This document shows positions 10,097 through 20,206 of a DNA stretch of 64,000 nucleotides, piece by piece. The notes below the pieces were generated by a model. The model ran no database searches. It saw nothing but the letters and a program-made list of their open reading frames with translations, and was not told the origin of the DNA. The translations under genes and the position numbers were made by a program. Origin of the DNA: Acinetobacter sp. WC-141 (GTDB lineage Bacteria > Pseudomonadota > Gammaproteobacteria > Pseudomonadales > Moraxellaceae); NCBI RefSeq assembly GCF_000313935.1, contig NZ_AMSS01000086.1, positions 124,001-188,000 on the forward strand, given 5' to 3'. The first letter of the stretch is position 1. The number at the start of each line of letters is the position of its first letter.

Positions 10097-10817
10097 GGGT
10101 GTGACACCTAATAGTGACCCACACAAACATATCGCACAAACTTAAAGGTTCTGAACGAACATCGAACATGACGGATCATTTCCCAGATCTCAAAATATTT
10201 GTGGTCTGAGTCATCTGTTACCGGCTACATTTAGCCTTAACTTCGATTCTCGTCTGTGATGTAGGCAATACTGCTTCAACCTTTAAATCAGACTTCCTTA
10301 GTGCTTCACTGGCGGGTGAGCGGTGCATTGGTTAATGACTTTCACTGTCATTGTGCGCGAAGTGACTTCCTTTTAGAAGTTTGATACGGAATGTTCATCG
10401 TATCGGTGCTTTCGGCAGTTCCAATGCATCAACGCTTTAGCCTGAAGGCAACATTAAGGAGCGATTTGTCTGATGTGTATCAGTTTACGTTCCATAACCA
10501 ACTAGAGTTGGTAACATATTTTTTTGAACAAACTGAATTAAACGCAACAGTTTGTCATTTTGCCGATATAATAAGCCTTCGGCGTCGGCATAATTCTTTA
10601 GGACCTATCCGAGCTGATGGTGAAAGCATCATTTTGATTGAGGTTTCAATCAGGGAAATTCCCTATTAGATGTTCACTTACGGCGGTATCCGTGCGCTGA
10701 CTATATCAAACCTTGCAGCATCTGCCTATGGGCTAAGCTTAGATTTCTTGTGAAAAAACTAAGCTAAACGGTCATTTATTAATCAAATTTAGCAAAATTT
10801 CAGGTTTAAATATTAGT
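10097..10817. promoter_or_regulatory. rne / rluC divergent control region, including a long structured rne leader
   Basis: About 720 bp separate the divergent starts of rne and rluC. No convincing gene lies in it. On the rne (minus) side several hairpins are visible: AATGAC/GTCATT (10334-10352), GATACG/CGTATC (10383-10404) and ACCAACT/AGTTGGT (10499-10513). In E. coli the rne mRNA carries a long 5' leader that RNase E itself recognises for autoregulation. This region has the right place and length for the same role, though I cannot align it to a known family. Promoters for both genes must lie here. Confidence 0.6.
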
Positions 10818-11750
10818 ATGAATTCTACACAGCAATGGCAAAGTGTCACTTGGTTTGAGGTGGATGAACATCAAGCAGGACAACGAATTGATAATTTCCT
10901 GTTCTCGCGTTTAAAAGGTGTACCTAAAAGTCGTATTTATCGTTTGATTCGTGAAAGTCAGGTTCGAGTAAATAAAAAACGTGTTAAAGCAGAGACTAAA
11001 CTTGAGATTGGCGATCAGATTCGTGTTGCTCCAATTCGTTACGAACAAAAAGATGAAACAGCCGCTCCCGTCAGTGATAGTGTAGCACAAGGCTTATTAA
11101 GCCGTGTGGTCTATGAAGATGAAGGGTTATTAGTTGTTAATAAACCTTCAGGTATTGCTGTCCATGGTGGCAGTGGTATGGCATACGGTTTGATTGAGGC
11201 ACTACGCGCAGCAACAGGCAAAAAATATTTAGAACTTATTCATCGTATTGACCGGGATACTTCAGGTCTGGTCATGATTAGTAAAAAACGTAGCACCTTA
11301 AAACAACTACAAGATATGTTGCGTGAGCACAAAATCCGTAAAACCTATGCTGCAATTGTTAAAGGCCAAGTGAGCCTAGACAAACAGCTAATTGATGCGC
11401 CTTTATTACGATATGAGCTGGCAAATGGCGAGCGTCGTGTACGTGTGACTAAAGATGGCAAACCAAGTAAAACCGAATGGGTGGTAGCAGAGCGCTTTAA
11501 AAATGCGACATTGGTCCATGCGTCGCCTTTGTCTGGTCGTACTCATCAGATTCGTGTGCATGGTTTAAGCATTGGACACCCTTTGATTGGTGATGATAAA
11601 TATGGACACACGACCGAGTACTCTGGCCCTGAAGCACGTCGTTTATGTTTACACGCAATGCGTTTAGATATTCCGGGCTATCCACCGATTGAAGCGCCGT
11701 TACCAGAAGACATGACCCAGTTATTAAAGGCTTTGAGAGTGGCAAAATGA
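10818..11750 (+). CDS. rluC: 23S rRNA pseudouridine synthase RluC
   Basis: This is a 310-residue RluA-family enzyme. An S4 RNA-binding domain is at the N-terminus (GQRIDNFLFSRLKGVPKSRI, about 21-40), and the catalytic domain carries HRIDRDTSG with the nucleophilic D145. RluC makes pseudouridine at positions 955, 2504 and 2580 (E. coli numbering) of 23S rRNA. It sits divergent from rne, the same arrangement as in E. coli and Pseudomonas. Its stop overlaps the start of the HAD gene (ATGA), so the two are translationally coupled. Confidence 0.95.
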   Translation: MNSTQQWQSVTWFEVDEHQAGQRIDNFLFSRLKGVPKSRIYRLIRESQVRVNKKRVKAETKLEIGDQIRVAPIRYEQKDETAAPVSDSVAQGLLSRVVYEDEGLLVVNKPSGIAVHGGSGMAYGLIEALRAATGKKYLELIHRIDRDTSGLVMISKKRSTLKQLQDMLREHKIRKTYAAIVKGQVSLDKQLIDAPLLRYELANGERRVRVTKDGKPSKTEWVVAERFKNATLVHASPLSGRTHQIRVHGLSIGHPLIGDDKYGHTTEYSGPEARRLCLHAMRLDIPGYPPIEAPLPEDMTQLLKALRVAK

Positions 11751-12421
11751 GTCTAAAAACCGAATTAGTTATTTTTGACTGGGATGGGACTTTATATAAC
11801 TCTGTTGGACAGATTGTTGCTAGCTTGCAACATGCCGCAGAACAACATGAATTGCCTTTAACCGATGAAGCAGCAAAAAGCATTATTGGTTTAGGTTTGC
11901 CCGAAGTTATGCAAACCCTATTTCCAGAAGCGCCTGAGTTACATGATTCAATTTTAAAGGCGTATGGCGATCACTATATTGCAAACTCTACAAATGATGC
12001 ATGGTTCGATGGTGTTGCTGAGCTACTACATGATTTAAAAGCGCAAGGTTTAAAACTTGCAGTCGCAACGGGTAAAAACCGTCGTGGGCTAGATCGTGTA
12101 ATCGCAAAAACACAGAGTACTCATCTTTTTGATGTGACTCGAGCAGCCAATGAAACCAGATCGAAACCAGATCCGCTCATGTTACAAGAAATCTTAACAG
12201 TCACTGGCGTAAGTGTTGAACGTGCGGTAATGATTGGTGATAGTAGCTATGACCTTGAGATGGCTCAGCGGTTAGATATGCCACGTATTGGTGTGGGTTA
12301 TGGGGTTCATTCGGTTGAAGTGCTACAACAATTCAAACCTTTAACAATTGCTAAAGATGTTCAAGAGCTTCATCACTTTTTAAAAGGTTATGCTCAGTTA
12401 CCTGCTGTAGATTTAGCGTAA
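11747..12421 (+). CDS. HAD-superfamily hydrolase, phosphoglycolate-phosphatase-like
   Basis: This 224-residue HAD-IA protein has motif I FDWDGTLYNS (D11, D13), motif II within AVATGKN, a conserved Lys in SKPDP, and motif IV GDSSYDLEMA. A helical cap lies between motifs I and II. These phosphatases act on small phosphorylated metabolites, and Gph-like activity is a reasonable guess but not shown. It overlaps rluC by 4 bp, a pairing also known from Pseudomonas, which suggests a stable operon and possibly a role linked to nucleotide or RNA turnover. Confidence 0.87.
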   Translation: MSLKTELVIFDWDGTLYNSVGQIVASLQHAAEQHELPLTDEAAKSIIGLGLPEVMQTLFPEAPELHDSILKAYGDHYIANSTNDAWFDGVAELLHDLKAQGLKLAVATGKNRRGLDRVIAKTQSTHLFDVTRAANETRSKPDPLMLQEILTVTGVSVERAVMIGDSSYDLEMAQRLDMPRIGVGYGVHSVEVLQQFKPLTIAKDVQELHHFLKGYAQLPAVDLA

Positions 12422-12435
12422 TTTAAAGCAGCACG

Positions 12436-12460
12436 AGGGGGATATAATTCCCCCTTATTT
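12436..12460 (+). terminator. Probable weak terminator after the rluC operon
   Basis: The stem AGGGGGA/TCCCCCT (12436-12442 and 12449-12455) has a 6-nt loop and is followed by a short T-containing stretch. The U-tract is poor, so read-through into the WYL gene is possible. Confidence 0.5.
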
Positions 12461-12488
12461 GAATTTAAATAACAATAAGAAGAGAAAA

Positions 12489-13181
12489 ATGAGTCGTTCT
12501 ATTCGTCTATTAAACCTTTTGCAACAGCTTCGTGAAGCGCGTTATCCAATCACGGCGCAAGTTCTTGCTGAGCGTATGGGAATAAGCGTACGAAGTGTCT
12601 ACCGAGATATCGATAGCTTACGTGAGCAGGGAGTAGTAATTGAGGCATCGGCAGGTATAGGTTTTCAGCTTAAAGAAGATATTCTATTACCACCAATGAC
12701 ACTCAATGAAAATGAAGTCGAAGCTATTTTCTTAGCATTGTATTGGTTGAAAAGTGTGCCAGATCAATCGTTACAATCGGCATCTACATCTCTATTAGCT
12801 AAATTGAATTCTGTTTTACCTGAACATCGCCAATATTTGTTACAGCAAACGACCTTAAGAGCGTTTAATACATGGTTGCCTGTGGATGAAAATCAAGTCG
12901 AACAGGTGCGTTTAGCTATTCGGCAGCAAGTCAAAATTTCGATGCATTATCTTGATGAGCAGCAACGGAGTAGTGTTCGAACTTTGTGGCCTTTTGCCTT
13001 GGGATATTTTAATGACAAAATTGTGTTGGCCGCATGGTGTGAACTCAGACAAGATTTTCGACATTTTAGAATAGATCGTATTCAACAGCTGAGTTTAAGC
13101 CAAGAAATATACCCATCATTTAAGCAACAATTATTTCAGCAGTGGTGGGCACAAGAGTCGCAGACTACTGACAAAAACTGA
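12489..13181 (+). CDS. HTH/WYL-domain transcriptional regulator (YafY-like)
   Basis: The 230-residue protein has an N-terminal DeoR-like helix-turn-helix (TAQVLAERMGISVRSVYRDI) and a C-terminal WYL-type domain (IRQQVKISMHYLDEQQ ... RTLWPFALGYF). WYL domains sense nucleotides or other ligands, and single-gene family members often control a neighbouring detoxification gene. The ATG at 12489 is chosen because AAGAAGAG lies just upstream. A TTG 30 nt earlier is possible but lacks a ribosome site. The glutathione transferase gene begins 49 bp downstream and is the likely partner. Confidence 0.87.
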   Translation: MSRSIRLLNLLQQLREARYPITAQVLAERMGISVRSVYRDIDSLREQGVVIEASAGIGFQLKEDILLPPMTLNENEVEAIFLALYWLKSVPDQSLQSASTSLLAKLNSVLPEHRQYLLQQTTLRAFNTWLPVDENQVEQVRLAIRQQVKISMHYLDEQQRSSVRTLWPFALGYFNDKIVLAAWCELRQDFRHFRIDRIQQLSLSQEIYPSFKQQLFQQWWAQESQTTDKN

Positions 13182-13230
13182 CAAAGAGGTTTTGTAGACT
13201 AGAACCCACGATAAACAAGGAGCCATAAAA

Positions 13231-13836
13231 ATGAGCCTTAAACTTTATACTAACAAAGAGTCACGTGGTGTTGTGATCGACTGGCTTTTAGCCGAATTAG
13301 GTGTTGAATGTGAGCGTATTGAAGTTGCATACAGAACCGAAATGAAATCACCAGAATATTTAAAAATTAACCCTTTTGGAAAAGTGCCTGTATTGGTGGA
13401 TGGCGATGTTGTGATTTATGAGCTAGGCGCAATCTGTGCTTATCTGGCTGATAAATTTTTTGACAAGGGATTGGCTCCTGCACTAGGTGAGCCAAAACGT
13501 GGTTTGTACTATCGCTGGTTATTTGTGATGGCAGGCCCATGGGAAGCTGCGGGTGTTGATAAAGCCCTTGGAATAGAAGTATCACCTGAGCAAAAAATGT
13601 TTGTTGGCTATGGCGATTACAACGATGCTTACCAAGCTTTAGTGCAAGGGCTTAGTGAAGCAAACCCGTATGTATGTGGTGAGCAATTTACTGCTGCTGA
13701 TGTAAGCGTTGGAGCAATGCTTTTATGGCAATTGAAAATGGGTATGATTGAATCCCATCCTGTCATTACTCGCTATGTGGAAAACATCAAACAACGTAAA
13801 AGTTTGCAAACACTAGGTGCAGTTTTCTCCAGCTAA
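13231..13836 (+). CDS. Glutathione S-transferase family protein
   Basis: The 201-residue protein has an N-terminal thioredoxin-like fold (SLKLYTNKESRGVVIDWLL), the cis-proline loop GKVPVL, the glutathione gamma-Glu contact region YELGAICAYL, and an all-helical C-terminal domain with FTAADVSVG (N-capping box). Such enzymes conjugate or reduce electrophiles with glutathione. AAGGAG lies 8-9 nt before the ATG. It follows the WYL regulator and is closed by a terminator. Confidence 0.9.
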   Translation: MSLKLYTNKESRGVVIDWLLAELGVECERIEVAYRTEMKSPEYLKINPFGKVPVLVDGDVVIYELGAICAYLADKFFDKGLAPALGEPKRGLYYRWLFVMAGPWEAAGVDKALGIEVSPEQKMFVGYGDYNDAYQALVQGLSEANPYVCGEQFTAADVSVGAMLLWQLKMGMIESHPVITRYVENIKQRKSLQTLGAVFSS

Positions 13837-13846
13837 ACTTTTAAGT

Positions 13847-13876
13847 AAAAAGTCATCCAAAAGGATGGCTTTTTTA
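13847..13876 (+). terminator. Terminator after the glutathione transferase gene
   Basis: The stem AGTCATCC/GGATGGCT (13851-13858 and 13863-13870) contains one G-U pair in the plus transcript and an AAAA loop. It is followed by TTTTTTA. Confidence 0.8.
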
Positions 13877-13894
13877 TTCGGTAAATAAAAAAAT

Positions 13895-14572
13895 TTAGTT
13901 GGTAAGAAAGCCAGCAGCAACGTTAATACAGATCGCTAAAATTGTGGTATTAAACCCAAAAGACAACACTGCGTGAAATAAGTTTAAAAGACGCATGTGT
14001 TTGGTGGTAATCGAAACATCGGCAGTTTGAGCAGAAGTACCAATAATATAACTAAAATATAAAAAGTCGGGGTAAGTCGGATGTTCTGTGCCAGGGAAAT
14101 CTAAACCACCACTTTCTTCATTTCTAGACAAAGCCATATAGAAATCATGTGCGTAATGCAGGGCAAAAACGGTATGCATAAAAAGCCATGCAGAAACAAT
14201 GGTAAGTAAAGCTAAAGCCACATGGCCTAACTTGGCAGAATGATCAGAAGGAAGTTGGGAAAGCTGTATTAAAATAGCAACTAAGGACATGGCTAAGGCC
14301 AATAAAACAATCAGCATAATGACCCATTTGCTTTCATCTTGTTTTTTAGCTTGCTGTTGCATTTGTGAATGATCAGCACTTTTCATGAGCTGCCAGACAT
14401 GTAGTAAATATATACTAATGGAGGTATTCCAGCTAACTAATAAAATAGTTGACCATTTCCAAGAAGTTAACCATGTCAGAATACCTGCTGTAATAAATCC
14501 TATGAATAAAGCAATAAAGAAATGAGGGCGGTTTAGTACACTACGTCCAAGATGTTGAAATACTGCAACCAT
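13895..14572 (-). CDS. DUF1345 family membrane protein
   Basis: The 225-residue inner-membrane protein has about five hydrophobic segments. Its C-terminal sequence, DFLYFSYIIGTSAQTADVSI, is the hallmark of the DUF1345 family. The family's function is unknown, and the YFS...IGTSAQTAD motif recalls pore-lining stretches of ion channels, which is only a resemblance. AGGAAAAA precedes the ATG. It is preceded by an AT-rich region with a large inverted repeat. Confidence 0.8.
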   Translation of the reverse strand: MVAVFQHLGRSVLNRPHFFIALFIGFITAGILTWLTSWKWSTILLVSWNTSISIYLLHVWQLMKSADHSQMQQQAKKQDESKWVIMLIVLLALAMSLVAILIQLSQLPSDHSAKLGHVALALLTIVSAWLFMHTVFALHYAHDFYMALSRNEESGGLDFPGTEHPTYPDFLYFSYIIGTSAQTADVSITTKHMRLLNLFHAVLSFGFNTTILAICINVAAGFLTN

Positions 14573-14710
14573 TTTTTCCTAATCTCCTTTTACTACGTGG
14601 TAAATATATTATTTTTTATTGAATGGTGAAAATAATATCTAGTTTTATATAGATTTTATTTCAAGATTTTCATTTATATTTAAGAAATATTTTCTTTTAC
14701 CTTGTAAGTA

Positions 14711-14805
14711 AAATAGAGCAAAATCGCGGACTAAACTGTTTATAAAAAGTATAAAATAAATAAAAATAATATTTACTTATACTTTTTATAAAAGTGCTCT
14801 TATTA
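14711..14805. repeat. Large inverted repeat in AT-rich spacer
   Basis: A perfect 16-bp inverted repeat (14739-14754 and 14777-14792, core AAAAAGTATAA/TTATACTTTTT) is nested inside an outer dyad AGAGCA/TGCTCT (14715-14720 and 14795-14800). It lies between the stop of the HcaR-like gene and the start of the DUF1345 gene, both on the minus strand. It could be a terminator/processing hairpin, a tandem operator or a remnant of a small mobile element. Confidence 0.55.
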
Positions 14806-14841
14806 ATCATATGCTTAAAAATAAAAATATAGTTTTCCCAA

Positions 14842-15747
14842 TTATGCTTGATTTAAATTTTTATCCAGATGAAACACTTTAGTGAGTTGATCAATAAACT
14901 TTTGAACACCTAAAGACTGTGAATTTTTACGGTAATTTACGAATAAATCGAGTGTTGGTAATTCGATATCGAGCGGGCGAACTACAGTGTTTTTGATTCC
15001 TAAAGGTGCAACATAGGCGGGTAAAATTGTACAACCTAATCCAGAGCCAAGAGAGTTAATGTTAAACAACATGCTATCCGCTTTTTGAACAATGTTCAGG
15101 TCAATATTGTGTGTTTTGGCAAAGTCTAAAATCGTGTTATGTAATGTTTGTGACTGCTCGGCAGCGGGAATAATAAAATCAACGCCGTGTAAAGCGTAGA
15201 CAGGAATGCGGTCATATTGAGTAAGTGGATGATTTTTAGGAAGTAAAAAAATCAGAGGTTCAGTTAAAACAAATTGGCTTTGGATATCATCGCTATCCGT
15301 GTTTTCTCGAGTAAAGGTAATATCTAACTCACCTTTTTTTAAAGCTTTAAGTTGTTCAGTATTGTTTAAGTTAGATAATTCAATGATGAGATCGGGGTGT
15401 TGTAGTCGTAGATTAGGAAGAACGTAAGGGAAAATTTTCATTTCTGCGATGGGGACAAAACCGATACGCAACTGTTGCTGTTTGGCTTTAGAAACTTGTC
15501 GTGCCATAGCAACTGCTTTTTCAGCTTGAGCAAGAGTTAGGCGAGCATGTTCTAAAAACACTTCACCTTCTTCGGTTAACTCAACTTTACGTTTCGTGCG
15601 ATTTAAAAGTCGTACACCAACATCTTCTTCTAAATCTTTAATCTGTTGGCTAAGAGAGGGCTGTGCGGTAAAAAGTTTAAGAGCGGCTTTACTAAAATTT
15701 AATTCTTCAGCAACGGTAATGAAATATCGGAGGTGGCGTAGTTCCAT
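14842..15747 (-). CDS. LysR family regulator, HcaR-like
   Basis: The 301-residue protein begins MELRHLRYFITVAEELNFSK and carries the helix-turn-helix FSKAALKLFTAQPSLSQQI, then an effector-binding domain with IGFVPIAEMKIFPYVLP. The N-terminus and this segment resemble E. coli HcaR, which activates the phenylpropionate/cinnamate dioxygenase operon. No such catabolic genes lie nearby, so the name is a similarity only. About 650 bp of AT-rich DNA precede it, and the divergent hydrolase at 16405 could be a target. Confidence 0.85.
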   Translation of the reverse strand: MELRHLRYFITVAEELNFSKAALKLFTAQPSLSQQIKDLEEDVGVRLLNRTKRKVELTEEGEVFLEHARLTLAQAEKAVAMARQVSKAKQQQLRIGFVPIAEMKIFPYVLPNLRLQHPDLIIELSNLNNTEQLKALKKGELDITFTRENTDSDDIQSQFVLTEPLIFLLPKNHPLTQYDRIPVYALHGVDFIIPAAEQSQTLHNTILDFAKTHNIDLNIVQKADSMLFNINSLGSGLGCTILPAYVAPLGIKNTVVRPLDIELPTLDLFVNYRKNSQSLGVQKFIDQLTKVFHLDKNLNQA

Positions 15748-16404
15748 AAGACTAATCCAAAAAATGTCTTACTATGATTTATGTGAAGTATAAAGCATAA
15801 AGGGATATAGCGTGAAGGTACTTTAGGTATTTATAAAATAAATGGAATTTTAATTTTCATTAAACATTTAATATAGAATTATAAGTTCTAGTAATTCATA
15901 AAATATATTAATTATTAGAATTTAAATACATTATTTTTACTTAATCAAAGAAAAATTTAAATGTTTTAAATATTCATGTGGGTAATTCTCATATTATGCA
16001 AAAATGAAGAAGAATAAATTAAAGTTATAAAATATAAATCGTGTCAGACTGAATCAAATTTAATTGTTACTAAATATTTTGTTTCCTCAGCTGTTAAAAG
16101 ATTTTAAATTAGAAAAGTACGGCCTATCAAGGTAGGGCAGAGTAACTCGCTGACAACTTCACGTGACTTATTATTGTTATGTTATACAAGTGCTCTTAAT
16201 AAGAATCGTAATTATCGAAGCATAAACCCAACACATCTATGTATTTTTTATGGCAATCTAATTCAAATTATGTTGGCTGTGACCACAATAAAAGGGATAT
16301 TTATATGATAAATAAGTGTAAGTGCCATAGCTTAATTTGTTTTAATCGTTAAGATAGAAACCTGAACACATCCATTCTGCCGATGCTAAAACATAGAAAA
16401 GCCC
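15748..16404. other. AT-rich spacer with no recognisable gene
   Basis: This stretch of about 650 bp between the HcaR-like gene and the metallo-hydrolase gene is strongly AT-rich. It contains an imperfect inverted repeat TTCTAGTAATT/AATTATTAGAA (15886-15896 and 15910-15920). There is also a possible 15-codon peptide at 16305-16352, starting ATGATAAATAAG, with three Cys and an AAAGGGA about 8 nt ahead. Nothing here can be assigned. It must contain the promoters of both flanking genes. Confidence 0.4.
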
Positions 16405-17457
16405 ATGAAAGACAAGCCGACATTAACATATCAATTGCCGACTCAGTCCTGTTGGACGCATACATGGATAAAACCTCCTTTTTATCATCCCGAGTCAGGG
16501 CGTGAAACGGATACACGTTTTTATAATCAACAACCTAAATTACCTGCTCGTGGCTCAAAAGAGCTATTGCGTTGGTTAGTCACACGCGAGTCTTTTACAT
16601 GGAAAGTGGATATTCAAAATGAATATGATGCTCGTGTAAATACGGCTGTGACACTACCCCAAAATCGACCTCAGGCAGATATAGATGATTGGCAAGTTTG
16701 GTTTGTTGGTCATGCAACCGTATTGATTCAGATCGGCCCTTATAACTTTATTACAGATCCAGTATGGTGTGATTATGCAAGCCCTTCACATGGCCGTGGT
16801 CCACGACGTGTGTGTCCGGCAGGTTTTGCGCTAGAACAATTACCGACTATTCATGGTGTTCTACTCAGCCATAATCATTATGATCATATGGATTTGGCTA
16901 CACTTGAGTGGCTACATAAAAAATTCGCAATGCCGATTTATACTGGACTCGGGAATGGCTTTTATTTACCAAAAGAGTTTCATGTGATTGAGATGGATTG
17001 GTGGCAAGAAATTCCCTATCATGAATTAAGAATAATCTATACGCCTGCACAGCATGGCTCAGGTCGTGGTCTACGTGACCAGAATAAAGCACTCTGGGGC
17101 GGCTTTTCGGTTGTTGCTAAAACTGGTCATTGTTTCTTTGCGGGTGACACAGGTTATGCAGGTCATTTTAAGCAAATTCATGCACGTTATGGTGCGCCAA
17201 GGGTTGCCTTACTTCCAATCGGGGCTTATGAACCACGTGAACTGATGAGTTATGTACATATGAATCCACAAGATGCGCTACATGCGCACTTCGATTTACA
17301 GGCTCATCGTTCTGTTGCGATTCATTATCGAACTTTTCAGTTGACTGATGAAGACCGAGAAGATCCAGAGCATGCTCTAGGGCAAGCAATTAAAGCTTCA
17401 TCGAAACTTGCGAATCCTTTTTATTGCATTCGAGAAGGGCATAAATTGACCGTGTAA
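16405..17457 (+). CDS. Metallo-beta-lactamase-fold hydrolase, NAPE-PLD/UlaG-like
   Basis: The 350-residue protein has the zinc-binding motif SHNHYDHMD (H156, H158, D160, H161), a second His in PAQHGSGRG, the bridging Asp in FAGDTGY, and a C-terminal His in IHYRTFQL. The WxGHATVLI and DPVW motifs place it in the group of N-acyl-phosphatidylethanolamine phospholipase D-like and UlaG-like proteins. There is no signal peptide, so it is probably cytoplasmic. The substrate is unknown, and phospholipid or lactone hydrolysis are both possible. Confidence 0.87.
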   Translation: MKDKPTLTYQLPTQSCWTHTWIKPPFYHPESGRETDTRFYNQQPKLPARGSKELLRWLVTRESFTWKVDIQNEYDARVNTAVTLPQNRPQADIDDWQVWFVGHATVLIQIGPYNFITDPVWCDYASPSHGRGPRRVCPAGFALEQLPTIHGVLLSHNHYDHMDLATLEWLHKKFAMPIYTGLGNGFYLPKEFHVIEMDWWQEIPYHELRIIYTPAQHGSGRGLRDQNKALWGGFSVVAKTGHCFFAGDTGYAGHFKQIHARYGAPRVALLPIGAYEPRELMSYVHMNPQDALHAHFDLQAHRSVAIHYRTFQLTDEDREDPEHALGQAIKASSKLANPFYCIREGHKLTV

Positions 17458-17481
17458 AAGTGCATCATTTTATATTTAAGT

Positions 17482-17516
17482 TAAAAAAGCCAGTTCAATT
17501 TGAACTGGCTTTTTAT
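17482..17516. terminator. Bidirectional terminator between the metallo-hydrolase gene and katG
   Basis: The stem GCCAGTTCA/TGAACTGGC (17489-17497 and 17501-17509) with a 3-nt loop is flanked by AAAAAA and TTTTT. It serves both converging genes. Confidence 0.85.
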
Positions 17517-17530
17517 TATTTTGACTAAAA

Positions 17531-20206
<2,676 letters not shown>

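Noticed and set aside
10391..10669. Open frame of 92 codons on the plus strand in the rne-rluC spacer
   Set aside because: No ribosome site, composition unlike a protein, and it overlaps the hairpins of the rne leader, which explain the sequence better.
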